Source: Halomonas sp. GD1P12 (GTDB lineage Bacteria; Pseudomonadota; Gammaproteobacteria; Pseudomonadales; Halomonadaceae). From it: a stretch of DNA of 64,000 nt. The notes under the pieces are model-generated. The model saw only the letters and a list, made by a program, of their open reading frames with translations. It was not told the origin of the DNA and did not search any database. The position numbers and the translations under genes were made by a program. Positions within the stretch are counted from its first letter, which is position 1. The number at the start of each line of letters is the position of its first letter. Location of the stretch: positions 310,001 to 374,000 of the forward strand of contig NZ_CP107007.1 of NCBI RefSeq assembly GCF_025725645.1, read 5' to 3'. Positions 26,508-34,371 of this stretch are shown here, piece after piece.

Positions 26508-28397
26508 ATGCAGCGATTCCTTGCCGGTCTTGTGGTGGCCTTGGCCATCGTGTTGATTGGATATATCAGTTTATTTTCTATTTGGACAAACACCAATGAG
26601 TTCGATTCTTATGCCCTGACGGGCAGATTGGCCGATGAGCTTGAGTATCTGACAGGTACCAATGACCATCGCTTTTTAGAAGCAGAAGATGCCGCTCGTG
26701 CAGGTGGATGGCAATCCAATCAAAAGCCTACGCTTAACCTGGGAAATCGGTCAGAGGGTGCTTGGGTGCGTTTTCGGGTGGAGAACCGCTCACCAGAGCC
26801 TTTAGAGCGTTTGCTCATGGTCGACTGGAGCTACCACCTGATCGAAGCGCGAGTGTTCGACCGTGCAAACGGCCAATGGTCGGCCCCGGTTCACACCGGC
26901 AATTTCATCGAGCATTCCCAGCGAGGTATCGCAAGCCCCGTGCTGGCTCTGCCCATCACACTACCCTCGGGCCCTGCCGAGGTTTATTTGCGCTTGGAGA
27001 GTCAGCTGCCCCTGATTCTTCCCATGCGAATGGTCGACCGTGAAACGTTCCATCGTGAAGCGCTTTATGACTATCTGCGTATGGGCGCTTTCTTCGGTGC
27101 CATGCTGGTCATGATGCTCTACAGCGCGTCGCTGTTTATTTTCATTCGTGATCGTTCCTATATTTATTACTGCTGCTATTTGGCGGCGATCATTCTTTAT
27201 GTAGGGAGTATTTACAGCTACGGCTCCTATTTTCTGTGGTCGGAGTGGCCGTGGTTCAATCTGCGCGTGGATTTCCTGTCGATTGGTCTAGCGTTTTTAT
27301 CTGCCTGTGTTTTTGAACGTCAGTTTTTGAACATCAAAAGCGAAGGGCGCTGGCTTGAGCGCTGCATCAATATGATTATCTTTTACTGGTCGAGCGTCGT
27401 TCTGGTATCTCTATTGTTCCCGCAGTATGCCTATGAGCTCTTTATAGAAGAGGCGGGCGCTCTCACATGTATCGTGATGTTGGGTATTGCGTTCATCATA
27501 TGGCAGCGGGGCAATGTTTCTGCCGGTTATTTTTTCATTGCGTGGTTATGTCTGGTGACATCCACCTTCTTTCTAATGCTGGCAATGAGCGGAGTTTTAT
27601 CCATGAACTTCGCTATACGTGCGGCCCAACTGCTTGGCTTTATTCTGGAGTTTCTGCTGCTATCCATTGCCCTGGCAGAGCGTATCAGTCGTGAAAGAGC
27701 CTCTCGAATGGAAGCTCAAAAAGCACTTCTGGTAGTGCAAGAGCAAAACACGAAGGTGCTCGAAAAGAAGGTGGCCTTGCGCACTCGTCAGCTGGAGGAG
27801 GCCAATCGGGAACTGTTGCATTTGAGTACCACCGACCCGCTTACCGGCCTCAATAATCGTCGCGGTTTCGAGGAGAAGTTCGATGAAGCGCTCGAGCTTA
27901 GCCTTGAGAAGAGCGTACCACTGGCGTTTCTGATGATCGATATCGATCACTTCAAAGCGATCAACGATACCCATGGCCACAACGTCGGCGATGAGTGCCT
28001 GGCCCTGGTGGGTAAAACGCTGGTTCACTACTGCCAGGGGGACAATGCGTTTGCCGGGCGCCTCGGTGGGGAGGAGTTCGCCACTGTATTTTATGGCCTC
28101 TCAAGCGAAAGGGCCGAGGCGATGGCCGAGCGAATTCGAACGGCCATCGCGGAGTTGATCGTAGCAACGACCGGAGAGCCGATTTGGTTCACGGTCAGCA
28201 TTGGTGTGGCCACGGGGTTAGCCCATCTCGATGACACTTTGCCCACCTTTGCCGAAGAGGCCGACAAGTCGCTCTATCAGGCAAAGCTTCAGGGACGGAA
28301 TCGCGTTGTTCTCTCTGTACGCCAGGAGAGAGAAGAGCGCTTGCGGCCCATTAGCAGCACTCTTTTCGACGACAACCCTATGCTGCCTGCGAAGTAA
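26508..28397 (+). CDS. Diguanylate cyclase with 7TMR-DISM sensor
   Basis: The 629-residue membrane protein makes cyclic di-GMP. It has an N-terminal membrane anchor or signal segment, a periplasmic 7TMR-DISM extracellular domain (about residues 40-180), seven hydrophobic segments (about 190-390), a short coiled coil (VLEKKVALRTRQLEEANREL), and a GGDEF domain with TTDPLTGLNNRRGFEE, MIDIDHFKAINDTHGH and the active site GRLGGEEF (about residue 520). The RxxD inhibitory site is absent. No strong Shine-Dalgarno is seen. Base composition is lower in GC than its neighbours. Confidence 0.92.
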   Translation: MQRFLAGLVVALAIVLIGYISLFSIWTNTNEFDSYALTGRLADELEYLTGTNDHRFLEAEDAARAGGWQSNQKPTLNLGNRSEGAWVRFRVENRSPEPLERLLMVDWSYHLIEARVFDRANGQWSAPVHTGNFIEHSQRGIASPVLALPITLPSGPAEVYLRLESQLPLILPMRMVDRETFHREALYDYLRMGAFFGAMLVMMLYSASLFIFIRDRSYIYYCCYLAAIILYVGSIYSYGSYFLWSEWPWFNLRVDFLSIGLAFLSACVFERQFLNIKSEGRWLERCINMIIFYWSSVVLVSLLFPQYAYELFIEEAGALTCIVMLGIAFIIWQRGNVSAGYFFIAWLCLVTSTFFLMLAMSGVLSMNFAIRAAQLLGFILEFLLLSIALAERISRERASRMEAQKALLVVQEQNTKVLEKKVALRTRQLEEANRELLHLSTTDPLTGLNNRRGFEEKFDEALELSLEKSVPLAFLMIDIDHFKAINDTHGHNVGDECLALVGKTLVHYCQGDNAFAGRLGGEEFATVFYGLSSERAEAMAERIRTAIAELIVATTGEPIWFTVSIGVATGLAHLDDTLPTFAEEADKSLYQAKLQGRNRVVLSVRQEREERLRPISSTLFDDNPMLPAK

Positions 28398-28411
28398 GCC
28401 TTGGCGAGGCG

Positions 28412-28443
28412 GGCGCCGGCCTGGCATCGTCAAGGCCGGCGCC
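28412..28443 (+). terminator. Hairpin after the diguanylate cyclase gene
   Basis: An 11-bp perfect stem (28412-28422 with 28433-28443, GGCGCCGGCCT and its complement) with a ten-base loop lies 15 bases beyond the stop. There is no U-tract; TATACT follows and may serve as a -10 element for the next gene. Confidence 0.5.
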
Positions 28444-28482
28444 TATACTGAGCGCATACTTCGTTGCATGAGGATGCGCGCC

Positions 28483-28803
28483 ATGACGTCACGAAAACTT
28501 CCTTCCGGTGCCGGCGATGTCGCCGACGAATACCCCGACGTATGGAGCGCCTACGCCGCGCTCGGTAAGGCGTGCGCCGAGGCCGGGCCGATGGAGGCGC
28601 GAAGCCGCCGGCTGGTCAAGCTGGCGCTGGCCGTCGGTAACCGCTCCGAAGGCGCGGTGCACTCCCACGTGCGCCGTGGGCTCGAAGAGGGCATCAGCGC
28701 CGAGGAACTCAAGCAGGTGGCAATGCTGGCGGTGCCGACCATCGGCTTTCCCGCTGCCGTAGCGGCGCTGACCTGGATCACCGATATCACCGACGCGAAC
28801 TGA
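28483..28803 (+). CDS. Carboxymuconolactone decarboxylase-like (AhpD fold) protein
   Basis: The 106-residue all-helical protein has the CMD/AhpD pattern EARSRRLVKLALAVGNRSEGAVHSHVRRGLEEGISAEELKQVAMLAVPTIGFP (read in parts), including the conserved Glu and His. The CxxC thiol pair of AhpD peroxidase partners is missing: the equivalent stretch is EGAVHSH. A redox role by thiols is therefore unlikely. ATG 28483 has GAGGA upstream; ATGs at 28468 and 28474 are alternatives. It is convergent with the DUF488 gene. Confidence 0.8.
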   Translation: MTSRKLPSGAGDVADEYPDVWSAYAALGKACAEAGPMEARSRRLVKLALAVGNRSEGAVHSHVRRGLEEGISAEELKQVAMLAVPTIGFPAAVAALTWITDITDAN

Positions 28804-28810
28804 TCCGCCG

Positions 28811-29164
28811 CTAGCCCAGCATGTTCAGGTACTGGCGCACCACCACGGCGTTGTTGGTGCGCGTCTCTTTCGAGGCGAACACCAGCGTCACCGTTTCCCG
28901 CTTTGCGCGCTGAGCAAGCGACCTGAGCGCTTCCCGATGCTCGGTCAGCTCCTTGAGGTAGCGCGTTCGAAACGCCCCCCAGCCGAGCGAGCCGTCGTGA
29001 AACGCCTCGCGCAGCTCACGGCTGGGCGCGATCTCCTTCGGCCATTCGTCGATGTGGGCGTGCTGCTTTTTGACGCCGCGCGGCCAGAGGCCATCCACCA
29101 GCACGCGGTAGCCATCCTCTTTCTGCGGCGCATCGAAGGCGCGTTTGAGTGCGATCCTTGCCAT
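28811..29164 (-). CDS. DUF488 family protein
   Basis: The 117-residue protein matches DUF488: KRAFDAPQKEDGYRVLVDGLWPRGVKK at the start, WPKEIAPSRELREAFHD and a final LVFASKETRTNNAVVVRQYL (read in parts). The biochemical role of the family is not known. GGGAGG precedes ATG 29164. It lies 41 bases downstream of hmp on the same strand, so it is probably read from the NsrR-controlled hmp promoter; the co-occurrence suggests a role in nitrosative stress. Confidence 0.85.
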   Translation of the reverse strand: MARIALKRAFDAPQKEDGYRVLVDGLWPRGVKKQHAHIDEWPKEIAPSRELREAFHDGSLGWGAFRTRYLKELTEHREALRSLAQRAKRETVTLVFASKETRTNNAVVVRQYLNMLG

Positions 29165-29205
29165 GTTGCCTCCCTGGTAGATAAAGGTTGATTGCGTGCC
29201 TGGCG

Positions 29206-30378
29206 TCAGGCGGCCACCAGCGGTCTGGCCGGGCCGAAGTGCTCGAAGTGGCGGTGGCTATCATCAATGCCCAGCCCCGCCAGCGCGGTGTCCACGGCGG
29301 CCATGAAGCCCTGCGGGCCGACGAAGTAGCAGCGCGCCCTGGGCCCCGGCAGGTAGCGGGCCAGCAGGTCACGATCGATCCGGCCGATGTGCTCGACCCC
29401 TTCACCGCGTTCGAGCACGTTGACCACCGTGAGCTGCTCCGGGTAGTCGCGCTTAAGCGCTTTGACATCGTCGCCAAACGCGTGGTGGTCGCGGTCGATC
29501 GCAGCGTGCAGGTACACCACCCGGCGGCCATCAAGAAGCGCCTGGCGGGCGATGGGGAGAAGCGGCGTCTGGCCCACGCCGCCGCTGGCCAGCAGCAGCG
29601 GCTCGCTTCCTTCGATGAGCGTCAGATCGCCGGCCGGTGGCAAAAGCTCCAGGGTGTCGCCCACCGCTAACACATCGTGGAAGTGACGGCTGACGCGGCC
29701 CTGCTCCTCACGTTTGATGGAGATCCGGTAGCTACGGCCGTTGGGCAAATCGGACAGACTGTAGTGGCGATAAACCGGCTCGCCGTCGATCATCACGCGC
29801 ACACCAATGTACTGGCCGGGCTCATGGGCTGCCACGGGGCCGCCATCCTCGGGCTCGAAAACGAACGACCGGATGACCGAACTCTCCTGGTGGGTGCGGG
29901 CGATTTTGAAGCGCCGCGCGCCGCGCCAGCCGCCGGGGCGGCTTTCGAACTCGCGGTAGCGCTGATCTTCCAGATCGATCAGAAGGGCGGCCAGCTCATT
30001 GTAGAGCGCGCCCCAGGCATCGGCGATCTCCGGGGTAAGCGCGTCTCCCAGCACTTCGCCGATCGCTGCCATCAGGCACTCGCCGACGATCGGGTAGTGC
30101 TCGGGCAAAATGTTCAGCGAGACGTGCTTGCTGACCACGATATCGAGTGCGGCCCGCGCCTTGGCCGGGTTGCCTCGAAGCTGAACGTAGGCGAGCACCG
30201 CGCCGGCCAGCGCCCGCGGCTGGCTGCCGTTTTGCTGATGCACCTCGTTGAATAGCACCTTGACCTCGGGGTAGCGCTCGAACATCAGCGGGTAGAACCG
30301 GCTCGTGATGGCGTTGAGATGCTCGGCAACGACGGGGGCGGTGGCGTCGATCAGCGCTTCCTGCTCGTGGCTCAACAT
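29206..30378 (-). CDS. hmp: Flavohaemoprotein, nitric oxide dioxygenase
   Basis: The 390-residue protein oxidises NO to nitrate using O2 and NAD(P)H. The N-terminal globin domain (1-140) has the proximal haem ligand His85 in VVSKHVSLNI. The FAD domain shows RHYSLSDLPN and the NAD domain LLLASGGVGQTPLLP, with FEHFGP near the C-terminus. AAGGAG precedes ATG 30378; the frame stays open upstream through the operator and is not coding there. The gene lies downstream of nsrR with a separate promoter region carrying NsrR and FNR-type sites. Confidence 0.96.
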   Translation of the reverse strand: MLSHEQEALIDATAPVVAEHLNAITSRFYPLMFERYPEVKVLFNEVHQQNGSQPRALAGAVLAYVQLRGNPAKARAALDIVVSKHVSLNILPEHYPIVGECLMAAIGEVLGDALTPEIADAWGALYNELAALLIDLEDQRYREFESRPGGWRGARRFKIARTHQESSVIRSFVFEPEDGGPVAAHEPGQYIGVRVMIDGEPVYRHYSLSDLPNGRSYRISIKREEQGRVSRHFHDVLAVGDTLELLPPAGDLTLIEGSEPLLLASGGVGQTPLLPIARQALLDGRRVVYLHAAIDRDHHAFGDDVKALKRDYPEQLTVVNVLERGEGVEHIGRIDRDLLARYLPGPRARCYFVGPQGFMAAVDTALAGLGIDDSHRHFEHFGPARPLVAA

Positions 30379-30387
30379 GGGGTGCTC

Positions 30388-30420
30388 CTTATAAGATGTA
30401 TTTAAAATATATCTTATAAG
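30388..30420. promoter_or_regulatory. NsrR operator of hmp
   Basis: A 33-bp palindrome centred at 30404 has arms starting CTTATAAGAT and ending ATCTTATAAG. The inner 23 bases (30393-30415) follow the known NsrR consensus AAGATGYATTT-N-AAATRCATCTT with only changes of Y/R type. It sits 10 bases upstream of the hmp start and overlaps the only good -10-like hexamer (TTATAA on the minus strand at 30414-30419), so bound NsrR would block transcription. Confidence 0.92.
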
Positions 30421-30459
30421 GCGTGCCAACAAAGCTCAACGCAAGACGCGCGCCGGTGC

Positions 30460-30473
30460 TTGATCCAGATCAA
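30460..30473. promoter_or_regulatory. FNR/ANR/DNR-type box upstream of hmp
   Basis: TTGATCCAGATCAA is an exact match to the TTGAT-N4-ATCAA box of FNR-family regulators. Its centre is about 62 bases upstream of the start implied by the TTATAA -10 element, a class I activator distance. It lies between the nsrR stop and the NsrR operator. Activation by an oxygen- or NO-sensing Crp/Fnr protein is inferred. Confidence 0.75.
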
Positions 30474-30501
30474 GAGCCGGTGCATTAGCGAAAGGCTGGG
30501 T

Positions 30502-30948
30502 TCAAACGTGGGTGGCGGGAATGCGTAGCAGCCCGGCGAGTTCCGCCGCGTGGCCGTCCAGCACATCGGCCAGGGTGTAGCGGTCGAGCACGGCGAGAAA
30601 GGCGGCGAGCGCCTCGCCCAGAATGGGTCTGAGCCGGCACGCCGGGGTAATCGTGCAGCCGTTGCCCTGTTGAAAGCACTCGACCAGGCCCATGTCCTGC
30701 TCGGTATCGCGCACCAGCGCCCCAAGCCCGATGGTGGCAGGATCCTTGGCCAGCAACAGCCCGCCGTTTTTACCGCGAATCGCGGTGACGTAGCCTTTTT
30801 GGGCCAGTTCGTGCACTACCTTCATCAAGTGATTGCGCGAGATATCGAAGGCCTCGGCGATTTCACCGATCGTCGCGCGCGCCTCACCTTTGACGGCCAG
30901 ATAGATCAACACGCGAATCGAGTAATCGGTGAAGCGGGTTAGCTGCAT
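30502..30948 (-). CDS. nsrR: Rrf2-family NO-sensing repressor
   Basis: The 148-residue protein starts MQLTRFTDYSIRVLIYLAV, the hallmark of NsrR, followed by an Rrf2 winged helix (IAEAFDISRNHLMKVVHEL). Three conserved Cys in CFQQGNGCTITPACRLRPIL bind the NO-sensitive [2Fe-2S] or [4Fe-4S] cluster. ATG 30948 is chosen by homology to the family start; the frame extends nine codons upstream. It precedes hmp on the same strand, and a textbook NsrR site lies between the two genes. Confidence 0.95.
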   Translation of the reverse strand: MQLTRFTDYSIRVLIYLAVKGEARATIGEIAEAFDISRNHLMKVVHELAQKGYVTAIRGKNGGLLLAKDPATIGLGALVRDTEQDMGLVECFQQGNGCTITPACRLRPILGEALAAFLAVLDRYTLADVLDGHAAELAGLLRIPATHV

Positions 30949-31023
30949 GGTGGGTGCCTGGCGTTCGCCCCACACGGGGCATCAAGAGGGGAGGCCGTAG
31001 CCTAATCACTTACGCATGTCGGG

Positions 31024-32631
31024 TCAAAGCGGCGTTTCATCATTGGGTGAGGCGTCTGCGTTCGCGGGTTGGGGCGCCTGCTCGAACAGCGCCAGCTGGC
31101 GATGATCGACGGGTTTGACGCGCCCGCGCCGGGCGCTGGGGCGGCGGTGGCTGGCAAGCCGGGCCATCAGCGTTTGGCTGATCGCTTTCGCCTCCGGCGT
31201 ATGGCTCATCTCGAAGATGCGCGTTTTCCACCTCTGCGCCTCAGCCTCGAACTCAAACGGAATCGGGTAGTGCTCGCCGGGCGTGAACGCGTAGCGCGTT
31301 TGCAGGCTTTCCGGCAGCGCCCAGGGTTTGGCCCGCCACTCGACGGGCAGCACGGTTAACTCCGGCACCCAGCGGGCGACGAATTCGCCGCTCGGGTCGT
31401 TGTCCTCGGCCTGCTTGATCGGGTTGTAGATGCGCAGCGTATTAAAGCCGGTGGCGCCGGACTGCATCTGAATCTGCGGGTAGTGGATGCCGGGCTCGAA
31501 ATCGGTAAACAGCCGCGCCAGGTGAAGCCCGGGCTCCCGCCAGTGAAGGCCGAGGCCAAAGGTGGCAAACGAGATCAGCATCGCGCGCATGCGAAAGTTG
31601 ATCCAGCCGGTATGAATCAGGCAGCGCATGCAGGCATCCACCAGCGGCACGCCGGTTTGGCCGCGCTTCCAGGCCAGCAGCTGCGGGTGCTCTGGGTCGC
31701 GTTCGCGCAGCCCCTTGAGCGCCGGGTGCAGGGTTTTATCTTCGATGCTCGGCTCGCTTTCGAGCTTTTGAATGAAGTGGCAGTGCCAGTGCAGCCGCGA
31801 GGCGAGCGCTCGCAGCGAATGCGCCCAGCGGGTTTTCTCGGCGTGCTTTTCGCGCTGGTGGCGAAGCGAGCGCACTACCTCGCGCATCGAAAGCGTGCCC
31901 CAGGCCAGATGCGGCGAAAGCCGCGAGCCGTGCACCTCGGCCCGCAAGGGCTTGGAGATCGAGCCCCGGTAGCGCTCGCCGCGCCGGGTGATGAAATCGT
32001 ACCAGAGCGCACGCCCGGCGCGGCGCCCGCCTCGCTGGCGCTCGGGGCAGGGCGTGGTGTCGACACCCAGCGTGAGCGTAGGGAGTTCTTCCACCGGCCG
32101 GTGATGAAACACCTCCCAGCCGGGAGCGGGGCGGGCGCTTGCAGGCGCCTTGAAGGGCGGGGCCTGCATCAGCGCCTCCCACTGCTCCTCCCAAGCGCTT
32201 TGATCGACACGGCTTTTCAGCCCGCGCACCACGCCCACTTGGCGGTGCTCATGCCATGTTACTCCTTCAGCGCGGCACCACTCACCCACCGCCACGTCGC
32301 GCGCATAGCTCCAGGCATTGCCGGTTTCTTCATGGGAGTAGAGCGTCAGCGCCCCGTAGTGCGCCTTCAGCGCGGCGAGCAGCGCGAGCACGTCGCCTTC
32401 CCAGATACACAGCGGCAGCCCGCGCGCGCCCAGCGCTGCCTGTAAATCGACCAGCGAGTCGGCGGCGAACTGCCAGTGGCGAAGGGCGCTATCCGGCGCC
32501 TGCCACTGGCCGGGCTCGATGGCGAAGACCGGCAGCACCCAACCCGCCTCGGCGGCGAGAGTGAGCGGGGCGTGGTCGTGAACGCGCAGATCGCGCTTGA
32601 ACCACACCACGTGAATACCGGCAGTAGCCAT
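31024..32631 (-). CDS. Cryptochrome/photolyase family protein
   Basis: The 535-residue flavoprotein has an N-terminal photolyase alpha/beta domain (HVVWFKRDLRVHDHAPL) and a helical FAD-binding domain (SRLSPHLAWGTLSMREV, VDACMRCLIHTGWINFRMRAMLISF and GIHYPQIQMQSGATGFNTLRIYNPIKQ, read in parts). WHCHFIQKLE and the cofactor contacts fit a light-driven DNA-repair or cryptochrome-like enzyme. The extended C-terminal tail and the FNTLRIYNPIKQ motif suggest a branch distinct from E. coli PhrB. AAGGAG precedes ATG 32631. Confidence 0.9.
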   Translation of the reverse strand: MATAGIHVVWFKRDLRVHDHAPLTLAAEAGWVLPVFAIEPGQWQAPDSALRHWQFAADSLVDLQAALGARGLPLCIWEGDVLALLAALKAHYGALTLYSHEETGNAWSYARDVAVGEWCRAEGVTWHEHRQVGVVRGLKSRVDQSAWEEQWEALMQAPPFKAPASARPAPGWEVFHHRPVEELPTLTLGVDTTPCPERQRGGRRAGRALWYDFITRRGERYRGSISKPLRAEVHGSRLSPHLAWGTLSMREVVRSLRHQREKHAEKTRWAHSLRALASRLHWHCHFIQKLESEPSIEDKTLHPALKGLRERDPEHPQLLAWKRGQTGVPLVDACMRCLIHTGWINFRMRAMLISFATFGLGLHWREPGLHLARLFTDFEPGIHYPQIQMQSGATGFNTLRIYNPIKQAEDNDPSGEFVARWVPELTVLPVEWRAKPWALPESLQTRYAFTPGEHYPIPFEFEAEAQRWKTRIFEMSHTPEAKAISQTLMARLASHRRPSARRGRVKPVDHRQLALFEQAPQPANADASPNDETPL

Positions 32632-32709
32632 GGGTCTCCTTGGGCTATCCGTGCCCGGGTCGTAGCGTTACCATCAAGCGTTGGTCACAATCCCTCAAGG
32701 AGCAAGCCC

Positions 32710-33012
32710 ATGTACATCGCCATGAACCGTTTTCGTATCGCCCCGGGCCGGGAAGAGGATTTTCTCGAGGTATGGCGCAACCGCGACTCGCACCTTAATG
32801 AAGTGCCCGGCTTCAAGGAGTTCAAGATGCTCCAGGGCGACAAGCAGGAGGATCACACTGTGTTTATATCGCACAGCGTTTGGGAGAGCGAGGCGGCTTT
32901 CCGCGAGTGGACGCAGTCTGAGGCGTTTCGCAAGGCGCATGCCAATGCCAAGTCGCCGGAAGGCATCTACCTAGGGCCGCCGAAGTTTGAAGGGTATGAG
33001 GTGGTGCTTTAA
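32710..33012 (+). CDS. IsdG-like haem-degrading monooxygenase (ABM domain)
   Basis: The 100-residue protein is a single antibiotic-biosynthesis-monooxygenase ferredoxin-like fold. It retains the catalytic triad known from IsdG at nearly the same numbers: Asn6, Trp67 and His77 (IsdG uses Asn7, Trp67 and His77). That makes haem cleavage with iron release more likely than a generic quinol monooxygenase. AAGGAG supports ATG 32710. It is a single gene followed by a terminator; no haem uptake genes are close, and no Fur box is evident. Confidence 0.83.
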   Translation: MYIAMNRFRIAPGREEDFLEVWRNRDSHLNEVPGFKEFKMLQGDKQEDHTVFISHSVWESEAAFREWTQSEAFRKAHANAKSPEGIYLGPPKFEGYEVVL

Positions 33013-33041
33013 GGCTTGCCTTTGAAACCACGTATTTAATG

Positions 33042-33067
33042 CTGCCGCTTTCGAGCGGCAGTTTTGT
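33042..33067 (+). terminator. Intrinsic terminator after the IsdG-like gene
   Basis: Stem CTGCCGCT (33042-33049) and AGCGGCAG (33054-33061) with a TTCG tetraloop is followed by TTTTGTGTT. It marks the left edge of the AT-rich islet. Confidence 0.85.
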
Positions 33068-33304
33068 GTTGAGCCTGCCTAAAAGGTGACGATTACAGGC
33101 CTAGGATCTATTACTGACGGATGTCATCGAATTTACGCGTGACCGAAGGTAAGTTTGTGGGTAGGGTATGATGAAATTTGGCAAAACGAGCGGTCTCGCG
33201 AAGAAGGGATATGCTGCCTGAAAAATCAGAGTGTACTTTATTTATCAATTGCTTATGGGTTTTGAGCTGGCTGCATAACCACTGTTATAACTAAAGGAGT
33301 GGCC
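33068..33304. other. AT-rich leader region of the SIR2/TIR islet
   Basis: No gene is seen here. GC content falls from the left side onward. A weak promoter-like pair, TTGCTT at 33249-33254 and TGCATA at 33272-33277 with a 17-base spacer, lies just upstream of the SIR2-like gene. I find no clear direct repeat or integrase scar marking an insertion edge. Confidence 0.35.
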
Positions 33305-34273
33305 GTGAGTAGGTGTGCATTTATATTCGGGAATGGTCTGGGGCGGTCTCTTGATAATGGCTATTTCCAGCTTTCCTCAGGGCTTTCGCATGTATGGAAT
33401 AATCGAGAGGGATTTACCCAGGCCCAGAAGGATTTGGTTATTTCAGCCATCGAGGGATTGAATGCTGAAGAATATCCACAGTTCGAGGAACAGCTTGATA
33501 AATTGCAGGTTGCCATCGTTGCGGCGGGGTTCTTACGTTCATTCGAGACCGATAAAATTCAGTGGCTGAATGGCCATTCAAGAGATTTACCTGTAGCTTT
33601 TAGAAAATTCATTCACGAAGTTGCATGTTATTTCCATGATTCTGGAAAACAGCTACCAAGAGAATTTATAGATCCTCTGGCGCAATTTGTAAGGGAAACT
33701 GCATCGCATATTGGCGTTTTGAACTATGACAACCTTCTTTACGACGGGTTTGTGAAAGAAGGCATCCTAAACGGTTATCGGGATGTCCTGAATGATGGGT
33801 TTAGAGCCGCTGGGTTCAATCCTAACTTCATGGATCGACATAGAATTAGCCATCAAGCATGGTACATGCATCTCCATGGTTCACCATTGTACATTGGAAA
33901 TAAAAAGTTAATGGGAGGAGCCCGAGCGGATCTTTCACCCTCTTCAAATTCGCACATCGTTCTCACTCACGTCAGACATAAACCCCTGATCATAAGCTCG
34001 TCAAATATTCTTTCAGAGTATTGGCAGCGCTTAGGAAAGGCCCTTGGAGAGTCAACGCGTTCAATTCTCGTGGGTTATTCAGGATACGATGAGCATTTAA
34101 ACCAGCTCATAGAATCCAGTCTTCGAGAAAAAAATATTCAAATCCTTGAAAGGAAGGATCAGGAAACACAGGTAAGTCGAGAGCGGTTCTGGAGAGAACG
34201 ATTCACAAAATGTGATGTTCGCGTCACTCGTGTCGAGAACATATTAGAGTTCGCAGCATGGCGCGACCTTTAG
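33305..34273 (+). CDS. SIR2-like NAD-hydrolase family protein, probable defence effector
   Basis: The 322-residue protein shows a SIR2_2-type core: FIFGNGLGRSLD (residues 7-17, nucleotide loop), GVLNYDNLLYDG (137-148), WYMHLHGSP with candidate catalytic His191, and ILVGYSGYDEHLNQLI (254-269) as the C-terminal nucleotide motif. Bacterial proteins of this type deplete NAD during phage infection. No zinc-binding Cys cluster is present, so protein deacetylation is unlikely. GTG 33305 is preferred because AAAGGAG ends five bases before it; the GTG at 33299 overlaps that site. The gene is AT-rich against its neighbours, a sign of transfer. Confidence 0.8.
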   Translation: MSRCAFIFGNGLGRSLDNGYFQLSSGLSHVWNNREGFTQAQKDLVISAIEGLNAEEYPQFEEQLDKLQVAIVAAGFLRSFETDKIQWLNGHSRDLPVAFRKFIHEVACYFHDSGKQLPREFIDPLAQFVRETASHIGVLNYDNLLYDGFVKEGILNGYRDVLNDGFRAAGFNPNFMDRHRISHQAWYMHLHGSPLYIGNKKLMGGARADLSPSSNSHIVLTHVRHKPLIISSSNILSEYWQRLGKALGESTRSILVGYSGYDEHLNQLIESSLREKNIQILERKDQETQVSRERFWRERFTKCDVRVTRVENILEFAAWRDL

Positions 34274-34290
34274 ATTATAACCACCTGATT

Positions 34291-34323
34291 AACGGATCAC
34301 CAACTGCGCTGTGCTCCGTTTTC
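34291..34323 (+). terminator. Weak hairpin between the SIR2 and TIR genes
   Basis: Arms 34291-34300 and 34311-34320 (AACGGATCAC with GTGCTCCGTT, one mismatch) are followed by TTC after the final TT. The structure could end or reduce SIR2 transcripts before the TIR-like gene, so co-transcription is not certain. Confidence 0.45.
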
Positions 34324-34371
34324 GCCTATTGCCACTGGCGTTAATAAATTAAATCAAAGTGAGGTGAGAGT

